This document shows, one piece after another, positions 50,794 to 60,023 of a stretch of 64,000 nucleotides of DNA. This DNA comes from JAYQKL01 sp965243245. Its GTDB lineage: Bacteria; Pseudomonadota; Alphaproteobacteria; RS24. The stretch spans positions 1,302,001 through 1,366,000 of the forward strand of contig OZ251536.1 in assembly GCA_965243245.1 (NCBI GenBank). The letters are read 5' to 3'. A program made the translations under genes and the position numbers. The stretch's first letter is position 1, and each line of letters begins with the position of its first letter. Under the pieces are notes generated by a model that made no database searches, was not told where the DNA came from, and saw nothing but the letters and a program-made list of their open reading frames with translations.

Positions 50794-52689
50794 CTAAACG
50801 CGTTCCCCTTGCGCGTCTTTTTTTGCTTTCGCGGCAACAAGAATCCCCGAACTCCTACTCGATTTAAACAGCATTGCATTTTCATCAAATAATTCAGCCA
50901 GCTTATCCGTCATCGCGCCGCCCAATTGTTCGGCATCAATAATAGTGACCGCATGCCGATAATAGCGCGTGACATCATGACCAATACCAATGGCAATCAA
51001 CTCAACGGGGGAACGATTTTCAATTTCATGGATAACTTGGCGTAAATGACGCTCAAGGTAATTACCCTGATTAACCGAAAGCGTGCTGTCATCTACAGGC
51101 GCACCATCTGAGATAACCATCAAAATGCGTCTTTGTTCAGGGCGTGCCAGCAAACGCTGATAAGCCCAAATGAGAGCTTCACCATCAATGTTTTCTTTGA
51201 GTAAACCCTCACGCATCATCAGTCCAAGATTGCGCCGCGCACGACGCCACGGCATCTCTGCGGATTTGTAAATAATATGGCGCAAATCATTCAAACGACC
51301 GGGGTTATGCGGCTTGCCAGAGCCCATCCATGCCTCGCGCGCTTGCCCGCCCTTCCAAGCTCTCGTCGTAAAGCCGAGTATCTCGGTGCGCACATTGCAC
51401 CGCTCTAAAGTGCGCGCCAAAATATCAACGCACATAGCTGCCACAGTAATGGGACGCCCGCGCATCGAACCAGAATTATCAATCAGTAATGTAACAACAG
51501 TATCGCGGAACTCGGTATCGCGCTCGATTTTAAAAGAAAGCGGCTTTGTCGGGTCAATCACCACACGCGATAAACGCGCCGCATCAAGATATCCTTCTTC
51601 TAAATCAAAATCCCAAGAACGGTTTTGTTTTGCCAATAAACGGCGTTGTAAACGATTCGCAAGGCGCGTTACGACACCTTGCAGTTGTTTCAATTGTTGG
51701 TCCAGATACCCGCGCAAACGGGTCAATTCTTCTGCGTCACACAACGCGTCCGCTTCTATCACCTCATCAAAGCGCGGGGTGAAGATTTCGTAAAAAGCCT
51801 TTTGCTTATCATTTATTGTATCATTGCGATTGCCTTGCATCGCCTCGCCCGTTTCCTCGCCTTCGCCTTGTGTATTGTCATCATCCATATCAAGCGACAT
51901 GGTTTGCTCTTCGCCTTCAAAGGTGTCACTTGCTTCGCTCATATCATCCGGGCGGGCACCATCGGGTTGTTCAGCGTCGCCGCTTTGGCTATCCGCGTCG
52001 TCGTTTTCACCGCCATCTTGGTCGTCATCACTGCCTTGTGCGCCATCTTCTTCTGTTGGAGACTGCGCACCGCCCATATCCAGATCAAACAAAATCTTTT
52101 TTGTCATCCTAGCAAAAGCCTCTTGGTCATCAACAACCGTGCCGAGGGCATCAAGGTTTTTGTGCGCCCGTTTTTCAATCCAGTCACGCCAAGCCGAGAC
52201 AACACCACTGGCCGAAGCAGGCGCAGGCATACCGCAAAGACGCTCCCGAACCATAAATCCCAAAGCTTCACTGAGCGGGGCGGTGTCCTGATTTGTTTTT
52301 TCGCCTAACCCCTCTTTGTCGCATCTATCTTCATGCATAAAAGAAAGATTTTGTCCAAGCCCCGGCATTTGCCGCGCCCCAAGAGACTCATAACGTGCCG
52401 TCTCAAGCGCGTCATAAATTTCGCGCCCCGATGCATCATCAGGTCTGTGATGTGTCGCCAGCGCGCTGTCATGATGGGCAAGACTAAGCGCAAGGCTATC
52501 CGCAACGCCGCGCACAATCGTGCGTTCGCGGTCGGGTAAATCGCGCGGCGGCAGGGGCAGGCGCGCCCGATGACCCAAAAGAGTGGGCTGGTCCGTACCA
52601 AAAGTGACATCAAGCTCATTGTTTTGAGCCAATGATCGCATGGTTTGAGCCAGCGCACGTTTGAACTTGTCTATAGCTTCTTCGGACAC
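50794..52689 (-). CDS. cobT: Cobaltochelatase subunit CobT
   Basis: 631 residues, GTG start. N-terminal CobT domain, a strongly acidic linker (about 210-285), then a von Willebrand A domain with MIDAS LLIDNSGSMRG (D404-S-G-S). With CobS and CobN it inserts cobalt into hydrogenobyrinate diamide in the aerobic B12 route. CobN is not in the window. Overlap-free, 11 nt after cobS. Confidence 0.96.
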   Translation of the reverse strand: MSEEAIDKFKRALAQTMRSLAQNNELDVTFGTDQPTLLGHRARLPLPPRDLPDRERTIVRGVADSLALSLAHHDSALATHHRPDDASGREIYDALETARYESLGARQMPGLGQNLSFMHEDRCDKEGLGEKTNQDTAPLSEALGFMVRERLCGMPAPASASGVVSAWRDWIEKRAHKNLDALGTVVDDQEAFARMTKKILFDLDMGGAQSPTEEDGAQGSDDDQDGGENDDADSQSGDAEQPDGARPDDMSEASDTFEGEEQTMSLDMDDDNTQGEGEETGEAMQGNRNDTINDKQKAFYEIFTPRFDEVIEADALCDAEELTRLRGYLDQQLKQLQGVVTRLANRLQRRLLAKQNRSWDFDLEEGYLDAARLSRVVIDPTKPLSFKIERDTEFRDTVVTLLIDNSGSMRGRPITVAAMCVDILARTLERCNVRTEILGFTTRAWKGGQAREAWMGSGKPHNPGRLNDLRHIIYKSAEMPWRRARRNLGLMMREGLLKENIDGEALIWAYQRLLARPEQRRILMVISDGAPVDDSTLSVNQGNYLERHLRQVIHEIENRSPVELIAIGIGHDVTRYYRHAVTIIDAEQLGGAMTDKLAELFDENAMLFKSSRSSGILVAAKAKKDAQGERV

Positions 52690-52700
52690 AAATTGACTTT

Positions 52701-53699
52701 CTAGCTGGAAAGAACGCTGACCGCTTGTGTGGGCAGGTCGCTTCCAAAACAGCGTTGATAAAACTCAGCGATAGTGGGGCGTTCCAATTCGTCGCATTTG
52801 TTCAAAAATGTAACTTGGAAGGCAAAGCTGATATCACCGCCGAAAATACTGGCATTTTGCGCCCATGTTAAGACCGTTCGCGGACTCATAACCGTAGAAA
52901 TATCCCCATTAATGAACGAAGCACGCGTTAAATCTGCCACCCGAACCATAGCCGAAACCTGTTCTTTGCCTTGCTTTGTCTGGTAAGTTTTTTCTTTGGC
53001 AAGAACAACCTTCATTTCTTGCTCATGCGTCAGATAGTTAAGGCTAGAGACAATGTTCCAACGGTCCATTTGACCTTGGTTGATTTGCTGAGTGCCGTGA
53101 TAGAGCCCGGACGTATCACCCAAACCAATTGTATTGGTGGTAGAAAATAAACGGAAATATGGATGCGGGTGAATGATTTTATTCTGGTCCAGCAATGTCA
53201 GTTTACCAGCGACTTCTAAAACGCGTTGAATGACAAACATGACATCAGGGCGACCCGCATCATATTCGTCAAAAACCAAGGCGACAGGGTTTTGCACCGC
53301 CCATGGTAGAATACCTTCTTGGAACTCTGTAATCGGTTTGCCATCGCGCAAGACAATGGCTTCTTTCCCGATCAGGTCAATCCGACTAACATGACTATCC
53401 AAGTTGATACGCACACAAGGCCAATTTAAACGTGCCGCGACTTGTTCAATATGAGTCGATTTACCAGTCCCGTGATAGCCTTGAATCATCACGCGGCGAT
53501 TATGGGTAAAACCAGCAAGAATGGATAAAGTCGTCTGCTTATCAAAAATATAATCTGGGTCAAGCTCTGGAACATGTACACCCGTTTGCGAAAAAGCTGG
53601 CACTTTCAACTTGCTTTCAATAGCAAAAACATCATGAACAGATATTTCAGCGTCTAGTTTGTCTGGCATGGGCTTTTTGTTTTGGTTGTCGGCAGTCAT
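52701..53699 (-). CDS. cobS: Cobaltochelatase AAA+ subunit CobS
   Basis: 332 residues. Walker A GYHGTGKSTHIEQ, Walker B ALVFDEYDAG, sensor FRLFSTTNTIG. It forms the AAA+ hexamer with CobT driving cobalt insertion. The first ATG (53705) is one base from AAGGA; the second at 53699 has proper spacing and is chosen. The cobS-cobT pair next to a J-domain protein and BolA is a conserved alphaproteobacterial order. Confidence 0.95.
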   Translation of the reverse strand: MTADNQNKKPMPDKLDAEISVHDVFAIESKLKVPAFSQTGVHVPELDPDYIFDKQTTLSILAGFTHNRRVMIQGYHGTGKSTHIEQVAARLNWPCVRINLDSHVSRIDLIGKEAIVLRDGKPITEFQEGILPWAVQNPVALVFDEYDAGRPDVMFVIQRVLEVAGKLTLLDQNKIIHPHPYFRLFSTTNTIGLGDTSGLYHGTQQINQGQMDRWNIVSSLNYLTHEQEMKVVLAKEKTYQTKQGKEQVSAMVRVADLTRASFINGDISTVMSPRTVLTWAQNASIFGGDISFAFQVTFLNKCDELERPTIAEFYQRCFGSDLPTQAVSVLSS

Positions 53700-53769
53700 G
53701 TTCATGTCCTTGATATGGTAGGCTTAGTCGGTTTAGCGGAAAATTAGAATCTATTTAGATAGGTTTATC

Positions 53770-54345
53770 TTAACAAAACCCCGAAGCCTTAAGAAAATTA
53801 TAGGCTTGGATAACTTTGTTTAATTTTTCTTCCAAAGATCTATCGCCTCCGTTAACATCTGGATGATATCTTTTCAAAAGGTTTTTATAACGTGGTTTAA
53901 CGTCTTTTGCATTGCAATTAATCTCAAGCCCAAGCGTTTCAAGCGCCCGCCTTTGACCCGCAGTAACATGCTTATGGGGCTTTGTTGGCACTTTGCTCTT
54001 GTCTTGTTCCATAATTTCAAGCGGGTCTTCAAATTCCAAATCGGCTTTTGAGCTTCCACGATTCGTTCCCATATTCCATGTTGGACGGTGTCCGGTATGC
54101 GCACTGCGCTGGTAGGCTTGGATTTCTTTTTGATCCATGCCTTCAAAAAAATTATAGCTTTTATTATATATTTTAATGTGTTGTAAGCAAAAATAGCGTT
54201 TCTGGTCCGAATTAGGTTCTACGGGGGCGGGATGTTCGCCGGCCTTGTTACAATCAGGCCAGTCACAACCGCGCTGTGCCTGAACCGCTTTGGATTCGGG
54301 CTTGTTAATGCGTATGCCATCAAAATATTTTGAATCTAATTTCAT
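53770..54345 (-). CDS. J-domain protein (DnaJ-like, C-terminal J domain)
   Basis: 191 residues with the J domain at the C-terminus (about 130-191), HPD motif in LLKRYHPDVNGGD. The N-terminal part has a CDWPDCNKAGEHPAP cysteine motif and a conserved FFEGMDQKEIQAYQRSAHTGHRPTWNMG. It probably recruits DnaK to a specific client; the client is unknown. Divergent from bolA and upstream of cobS in the same strand. Confidence 0.92.
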   Translation of the reverse strand: MKLDSKYFDGIRINKPESKAVQAQRGCDWPDCNKAGEHPAPVEPNSDQKRYFCLQHIKIYNKSYNFFEGMDQKEIQAYQRSAHTGHRPTWNMGTNRGSSKADLEFEDPLEIMEQDKSKVPTKPHKHVTAGQRRALETLGLEINCNAKDVKPRYKNLLKRYHPDVNGGDRSLEEKLNKVIQAYNFLKASGFC

Positions 54346-54447
54346 GGTCCTTATTATGTCGTTGATTATCTATGAAAACAAGCGTTCCACCCTAGAAGTT
54401 TCTATAGTGTGATGCAACTGCTTTTTAATAAAGTATGAAAGATAAAA

Positions 54448-54750
54448 ATGAAAGTCGCAAAACGTATTGAAGATAAAATTATCGCCAAATTTGACCCGCT
54501 ATATTTTGATGTTAAGGATGAGTCAGATTTGCATAAAGGACATGCCGGGGCGCGTCCAGAAGGTGAAACGCATTTCAGATTATTGGTTGTTTCCAAGACC
54601 TTTGAGACAATGTCACGCCTTGAACGCCAGCGTGCCATTCATGCGTGCCTCGCAGATGAATTGGCCGAAAACGTGCATGCCCTAGCGATAAAAACCCGCA
54701 CGCCATCTGAATATAAAGCCGAACATAAAAAAGCAAAAAAGGGCACTTAA
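54448..54750 (+). CDS. BolA family protein
   Basis: 100 residues. The BolA fold core is DESDLHKGHAGARPEGETHFRLLVV with the conserved His, and LSRLERQRAIHACLADEL. BolA proteins work with monothiol glutaredoxins in Fe-S trafficking. Its TAA shares TTAA with the stop codon of the convergent CorC-like gene. Confidence 0.95.
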   Translation: MKVAKRIEDKIIAKFDPLYFDVKDESDLHKGHAGARPEGETHFRLLVVSKTFETMSRLERQRAIHACLADELAENVHALAIKTRTPSEYKAEHKKAKKGT

Positions 54751-56015
54751 TCTTGTTCGGGATTAATCGCCACGCGCTTAATTTGGTTTAGGCTACGCTC
54801 AAGAATCTTGAACCTTAGACCGTGGAAAATAAAAACCTGACCGGGGCGCGGTATGGCCCGCGCTTCATGAATGATGAGACCCGCAATGGTGGTGGCTTCG
54901 TCATCTGGCAGCGTCCATCCTGTTTCTCTGTTCAGATCGCGTATCGTGATATCGCCATCAATATGCAGGCTACCATCGGCGGCCGGCTCAAACAAAATTT
55001 CTGCCTCGTCATGTTCGTCATCAATTTGTCCGACAATCTCTTCCAAAATATCTTCAAGAGTCACCAACCCCATCAAGGCACCATACTCGTCAACAACAAG
55101 AGAGAAATGTTGCTTGCGCGCAAGAAAAGCCGTCAGTTGTTCGCCTAAACCCGTTGTCTCAAGAATAAACCAAGGCGGGCTCATTAATGAGGCAATGTCC
55201 AGCGTCTCGCCATTTTTTTGAACTTCTGCCAATGCCCGTAAAATATTTTTAGCATGCAAAACCCCAACAATATTATCAGGATTATCCCGCCATAAGGGGA
55301 TACGTGTATAAGGCGATGCCAATACCGTTTGAATAATCTCGTCATGCGTCAGCCCAATATCAATCATTTGGATGTTTTTTCGGTGTACCATGACCTCGCC
55401 GACAATAAGATCTTTCAAGTCTAATATGCCGCCCAACATGTCACGGTCGCCCTTGCTCACACCCGCTTTTTTATGATGCAGATCAATAGCACTACGAAGT
55501 TCCTCATGGGCGGGCATGAGTGGATTATCTTTATCGCGCTCAAACCCGGCCAGAAATAAAAAACTGCGCGTAATACGGCCAAGTGCCCAAGTGAAAGGTG
55601 AAAACAAAAACACAACCCCGCGCAAAACCACGGCAACGCGCAAGGCAGTTTTTTCAGGATTTAAAAGAGCATAGGTTTTTGGCAGCACCTCGGCAAAAAT
55701 AACCACTATAAGAGTCATAATAATCGTGGCGTAAATAACGCCAGCTTCCCCGAATATCGACAAAAATAACTGAGTCGCCAAAGCAGACGCCAAAATATTC
55801 ACGAGATTATTACCAAGTAAAATAGCACTGAGTAAGCGTTCCTCTTGCATCAGCAAAAAGGTCACGGCTTTTGCGCGTTTATCGCCTTCTTCTTGAAGTC
55901 GGTGAATCCGCGCCCGTGAGCTCGCCGTCAAGGCTGTCTCAGAGCTTGAAAAGAAACCCGACATTAAAATCAGGAGAAAAATAAACAGTCCAAGATATAA
56001 AAGTGCAGGACTCAT
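54747..56015 (-). CDS. CNNM/CorC-like hemolysin-family membrane protein
   Basis: 422 residues: DUF21/CNNM membrane domain (about 1-190, ending near HHKKAGVSKGDRDML), a CBS pair (about 200-330, VMVHRKNIQMIDI, FSLVVDEYGALMGLVTLEDILEEIVG) and a CorC_HlyC domain (about 340-420). Members are linked to Mg2+/Co2+ transport. ATGA overlap with aroB; the order aroK-aroB-this gene is usual in alphaproteobacteria. Confidence 0.94.
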   Translation of the reverse strand: MSPALLYLGLFIFLLILMSGFFSSSETALTASSRARIHRLQEEGDKRAKAVTFLLMQEERLLSAILLGNNLVNILASALATQLFLSIFGEAGVIYATIIMTLIVVIFAEVLPKTYALLNPEKTALRVAVVLRGVVFLFSPFTWALGRITRSFLFLAGFERDKDNPLMPAHEELRSAIDLHHKKAGVSKGDRDMLGGILDLKDLIVGEVMVHRKNIQMIDIGLTHDEIIQTVLASPYTRIPLWRDNPDNIVGVLHAKNILRALAEVQKNGETLDIASLMSPPWFILETTGLGEQLTAFLARKQHFSLVVDEYGALMGLVTLEDILEEIVGQIDDEHDEAEILFEPAADGSLHIDGDITIRDLNRETGWTLPDDEATTIAGLIIHEARAIPRPGQVFIFHGLRFKILERSLNQIKRVAINPEQD

Positions 56016-57151
56016 TTTATTTGGTCACGCATTTTTAAAAAATCTTCAAGCTGAACAGCCGTCACGTCTTTGGAAATGAAGCTGTCGCCAAGTTTTCTGA
56101 CAAGAATGAAAGTCATAACACCATTTTGCACTTTTTTATCTTGTGCCATAGCGTCAATTAAATCTGCAATGGCAAAGGGCGCACCAGAAATTTGCGCCGC
56201 GTTAATCGGTAAACCAACCTCTTTAAGATGACGCCATAAGCGCACAGCATCTTCTTTAGGGCATAAACCAAGTTGGACGGATAAATCATAAGCCATCACC
56301 ATACCCAAAGCAACGCCTTCGCCATGGAGCAAATCAGACCCATATCCAGTCAAGGCTTCATAGGCATGCCCGAAAGTATGCCCCAGATTGAGTAAGGCGC
56401 GAGTGCCATTTTCCTTTTCATCTTCTGCAATAATCGCCGCTTTGCCAAGGCAAGAGCGGGCAATAGCCGCTTGCAATATTTTAGGGTTACGCGCCATCAG
56501 CTCGCTTTGATTGTCTTCTAGCCACGCAAAAAATGAGGCATCTCCAAGTGCCGCATATTTGACGATCTCAGCATAGCCAGAAAGAAAATCGCGGCGGGGA
56601 AGGCTAGCGAGTATATGCGTATCGCTAAGCACAAGAACAGGTTGATGGAACGCACCAATAAGGTTTTTGCCACGCGCGACATTAATTGCCGTTTTTCCGC
56701 CAACCGCACTATCTACTTGTGCGAGCAAACTTGTCGGAATTTGAATGAAATTCACCCCGCGGCGCAAAATTGAGGCGGCAAAACCAGTCAAATCACCAAT
56801 GACCCCTCCCCCTAGCGCAATAATAACATCATCGCGTTCAATCTTTTCAGCAAGTAGCCAGTCGCAGACCTCTTCAAGCATGGCAAAAGATTTGGTCGCC
56901 TCGCCAACAGGCAAAATTTTATGACTTGCCGATATGCCAGCCTTGTCTAAAGCACTCAAAAGCGTTTCTAAATGTAGTGCCGCAACAGTCGTATCGGTTA
57001 TTATGGCCGTGCGCATGCGCGAAAGATGCGGCGCGATATAGGGGCCAGCATCTTTTAAAAGACCTGCACCAATTTGAATATCATACGAAATGTCTTTCAA
57101 AGTATCTGTGCAAGATGATGAAAGCTCTACCCGAATGGTTTGGATTGTCAC
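56012..57151 (-). CDS. aroB: 3-dehydroquinate synthase
   Basis: 379 residues, GTG start with AAGGAG six bases before. IALGGGVIGDLTGFAASILRRGVNFIQIPTSLLAQVDSAVGGKTAIN is the family signature, and GHTFGHAYEAL holds zinc ligands. Second step of the shikimate pathway, feeding the Phe/Tyr branch and pabBAC. A single base separates it from aroK. Confidence 0.96.
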   Translation of the reverse strand: MTIQTIRVELSSSCTDTLKDISYDIQIGAGLLKDAGPYIAPHLSRMRTAIITDTTVAALHLETLLSALDKAGISASHKILPVGEATKSFAMLEEVCDWLLAEKIERDDVIIALGGGVIGDLTGFAASILRRGVNFIQIPTSLLAQVDSAVGGKTAINVARGKNLIGAFHQPVLVLSDTHILASLPRRDFLSGYAEIVKYAALGDASFFAWLEDNQSELMARNPKILQAAIARSCLGKAAIIAEDEKENGTRALLNLGHTFGHAYEALTGYGSDLLHGEGVALGMVMAYDLSVQLGLCPKEDAVRLWRHLKEVGLPINAAQISGAPFAIADLIDAMAQDKKVQNGVMTFILVRKLGDSFISKDVTAVQLEDFLKMRDQIK

Positions 57152-57152
57152 G

Positions 57153-57713
57153 CTAGACTCCTTTTGTCTTCACAATACCGCACTCTATCAATTCTGCAAT
57201 CATTGCCTCAATCGTTTTTTCGCGCGGTGCTGATAAACGCGTAATCGTTAAGTCAGCTTGGGCATAATATGGCACTCGTTCAATGAGGAGCTGTTGCAAG
57301 GTTTCCTTTAAGGTGCCTCGTTTTAATAAAGGGCGACTGCCGGGGCGTTTCTTGACGCGGCGCAAGAGCTCTTTCAGCTCGACATTTAGCCATATAGAAA
57401 AAGCTTTTTCTTTGATCAAGTGATGCGTTCTTGGATTGCAAAAAGCACCGCCACCTGCCGCCAGAATATGCGCCCGCTCACAAAGCAAGCGTTCAATGAC
57501 GCGCCGTTCACCAGCACGGAAATAATCTTCACCATGGGTCTCAAAAATTTCTGGAATCCGCATTCCAGCAGCTTGTTCAATTTCATTGTCAGCATCTTTG
57601 AACTCAAGCCCAAGCCGTGCCGCAAGACGGCGGCCAATGGAGGATTTTCCGCAGCCCATCATGCCAACCAACACAATTGTCTTTTCTAACCTATATGCTT
57701 GTCTGCTATTCAT
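57153..57713 (-). CDS. aroK: Shikimate kinase
   Basis: 186 residues. P-loop LVGMMGCGKSSIGRRLA, substrate Asp in KDADNEIEQ, and AAGGGAF. Phosphorylates shikimate. First gene of aroK-aroB-CorC-like operon. The ribosome site before 57713 is weak. The next gene upstream on this strand, often a xerD recombinase in relatives, is absent here. Confidence 0.95.
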   Translation of the reverse strand: MNSRQAYRLEKTIVLVGMMGCGKSSIGRRLAARLGLEFKDADNEIEQAAGMRIPEIFETHGEDYFRAGERRVIERLLCERAHILAAGGGAFCNPRTHHLIKEKAFSIWLNVELKELLRRVKKRPGSRPLLKRGTLKETLQQLLIERVPYYAQADLTITRLSAPREKTIEAMIAELIECGIVKTKGV

Positions 57714-57827
57714 ATCTTTATCTATCTGGCTGATGCCTCAACGTCTAGCAATTTGTCTTCTATGTCTTTGGTATATAGTCGCCGCTTCATTGACAATTGC
57801 GCCGCTTATCTGCTAAAGGCTCGTCTC

Positions 57828-57994
57828 AATGGTTCGGTTTGCCAAGGCAAGCCGTAAAGAGGGAAGCTAGTGTAAATCTAGCACTGTACCCGCAACTGTA
57901 AGTTAAGAGTGAATCATCAAGCCACTGGACGGCGTATAGCCAATTTGGGAAGGCGATGATGCGCAATGACAAACGAGTCAGGAGACCTGCCATT
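57828..57994 (+). ncRNA. Cobalamin riboswitch
   Basis: AdoCbl-type leader. The core GAGGGAAGCTAGTGTAAATC, then GCACTGTACCCGCAACTGTAAG is the conserved receptor, and the B12 box AGTCAGGAGACCTGCC lies at 57977-57991. AATGG (57828) can close with CCATT (57990). Downstream, TCGTTCCG pairs with CGGAACGA, and together with the long gap to btuB forms the expression platform. It represses btuB when B12 is plentiful. Confidence 0.96.
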
Positions 57995-58166
57995 ATGTCG
58001 TTCGTTCCGGGGCGGGAAAACCAAGCGGAACGAGAATAATCTCTTTGAAACGACACATGTTTAGCGTTTGAAACAGCTATCCGCCTACCATTTTCTAGTG
58101 GAATGAGGCGAATAGGGGAGGCTGGTTTCTATCTATGAACCAATGAAAAGAAAGCAGTAATACAAT

Positions 58167-60014
58167 ATGTGTCATTTAATTAAAAATAAGACGACCCGCT
58201 ACCGAGCGGCTGGCGGGCTTATTGGAAGCATTTCGGTATTTGCACTCCTCACCATTATGCCTGCACGGGCCGAACCGATGAATGAAATCACCGTGTTTGG
58301 CACAAGATTACCAACCGTTTTATCTGAAACCGGAACCAGCATAAGCGTTATCACGGCCGAGGATATTGCGCTGAAAGGTTATGATTTTGCCCTTGATGCT
58401 GTGGCTGATGTGCCGGGGGTATCTATTAACCAGAACGGTGCTTTTGGTGGTGCGGCTTTTGTGCGCATACGCGGGGCGAGCGGTAATGGTCATACGCTTG
58501 TGTTACTAGATGGGGTGGCTGTTAATGATCCGACTTCTGTGGGCAACGCATTTGATTTTGCCTCACTTGATGCCCAAAATATTGAACGCATTGAAGTGCT
58601 CAAGGGTGCGCTGGCGACACTGTGGGGCGCAGATGCGATGGCGGGTGTTGTCAGCATCACGACTAAGGCGTCAACTGAGCGAGCGTTTTCGGGATATATG
58701 GAGCTTGGGTCTTTTAATTCTTTGCAGATGGGGCTTGCTTTGGGCGGCGCGTGCGGCAAAGCATCGGGGCGCATTTTTGGCAACTATCATGCAACAGATG
58801 GCATCTCAAAAGCTGATGAAGATGAGGGTAATTCGGAAGATGATGGATTTGAAAATATAACGCTGAATGCTAAAGGACGGGTTGAAATCTCTGATGCTTT
58901 GCGTATTGATGCCAGTTTTTTTGCGGCGACATCAAAAACCGAATTTGACGCTTTTGGACCAATAGATGGCGAGGCTATTGCAGATAATGACCAGCTTGTG
59001 GCGGCTTTGTCAGCCCATTATCAAGCAAATGAGCGGGTTGTGCATGATGTTCAGCTTGGCTATACGCAGATTGAGCGAGATAATTATGGCGCCGATGCCT
59101 ATGCGTTTGGCAAAGAGGGCAAGAGGTGGCAGCTACGGTATCAGTCGCTTATTGAGATGCGCGATAATAGCCGCATAGCATTGGGGCTGGATTATGAGGA
59201 AATCGAGTCCGAGGGTGTCGGCATTGATGACAGTGCTGAAATTTCTAGTCTGTTTGGGCTTTATGAGCTTAGTCCAACGGCGCGTTTGACCGTGACCTTG
59301 GGTGCGCGATATGGTGAGCACAGTATTTTCAAAGAAGATGCAACAGGGCGTGCCAGTGTGGTTTATGACCTTTTCGATACAACAAGCCTGAGCGCAAGTT
59401 TCAGTCAGGGGCGTAAAGCACCCACGCTTGATGAGTTGCAAGATACACCAAGTCTGAAACCCGAAGAAGCAACCAGTTTTGATGTTGGTATGACATATAA
59501 TGGCATTGAGGGCGTGGCGTTTGGGTTGACTTATTTTCAACAAGATACTGAAAACCTTTTGCAATATGTAGGCGTGTGGCCTTGCGCGGTGAATTGCTAT
59601 GCCAATGTTGATGAAACCGAAACAAGGGGGCTGGAATTTATAACGGATATGGTGATGAGTGATTTTTTGGCTTTATCTGCGCATTATACTTTCACCGATG
59701 CAAAAACCGATATGGCGGCCAAGCTTGGGCGTATTCCAGAACATGCAGCGAATGTGACGCTAAGCTATCAAGCTGAGGGGGTGGGCTCTGTGAATGTGAT
59801 ATTGCGCTATAATGGGGAAGAGTTGGACATGAATGGCTCGACTGACAAGCTGGATAGTTGGATGCGCGTGGATGTTAATGCAGCTTATAATTTAAGCGAT
59901 GCCAAACAAATTTATGGGCGTCTTGGAAACCTGTTTGATACAGATTATCAGCAGGTGCGCGGCTATGGAACGCCGGGTTTGTCAGCTCATATTGGCTTGC
60001 GATTTAATCTGTAA
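58167..60014 (+). CDS. btuB: TonB-dependent vitamin B12 receptor BtuB
   Basis: 615 residues. Signal peptide (to MPARA), TonB box region NEITVFGTR, plug domain VPGVSINQNGAFGGAAFVRIRG with LVLLDGVAVND and IERIEVLKG, then a 22-strand barrel ending in IGLRFNL with the terminal hydrophobic strand. It takes cobalamin across the outer membrane using TonB energy. Upstream lies the B12 riboswitch, 172 nt before the start. Confidence 0.95.
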   Translation: MCHLIKNKTTRYRAAGGLIGSISVFALLTIMPARAEPMNEITVFGTRLPTVLSETGTSISVITAEDIALKGYDFALDAVADVPGVSINQNGAFGGAAFVRIRGASGNGHTLVLLDGVAVNDPTSVGNAFDFASLDAQNIERIEVLKGALATLWGADAMAGVVSITTKASTERAFSGYMELGSFNSLQMGLALGGACGKASGRIFGNYHATDGISKADEDEGNSEDDGFENITLNAKGRVEISDALRIDASFFAATSKTEFDAFGPIDGEAIADNDQLVAALSAHYQANERVVHDVQLGYTQIERDNYGADAYAFGKEGKRWQLRYQSLIEMRDNSRIALGLDYEEIESEGVGIDDSAEISSLFGLYELSPTARLTVTLGARYGEHSIFKEDATGRASVVYDLFDTTSLSASFSQGRKAPTLDELQDTPSLKPEEATSFDVGMTYNGIEGVAFGLTYFQQDTENLLQYVGVWPCAVNCYANVDETETRGLEFITDMVMSDFLALSAHYTFTDAKTDMAAKLGRIPEHAANVTLSYQAEGVGSVNVILRYNGEELDMNGSTDKLDSWMRVDVNAAYNLSDAKQIYGRLGNLFDTDYQQVRGYGTPGLSAHIGLRFNL

Positions 60015-60023
60015 ATATATCCG

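Noticed and set aside
51314..52500. Long frames on the plus strand opposite cobT (up to 209 codons)
   Set aside because: Shadows of the GC-richer cobT coding strand; cobT has clear domains throughout.
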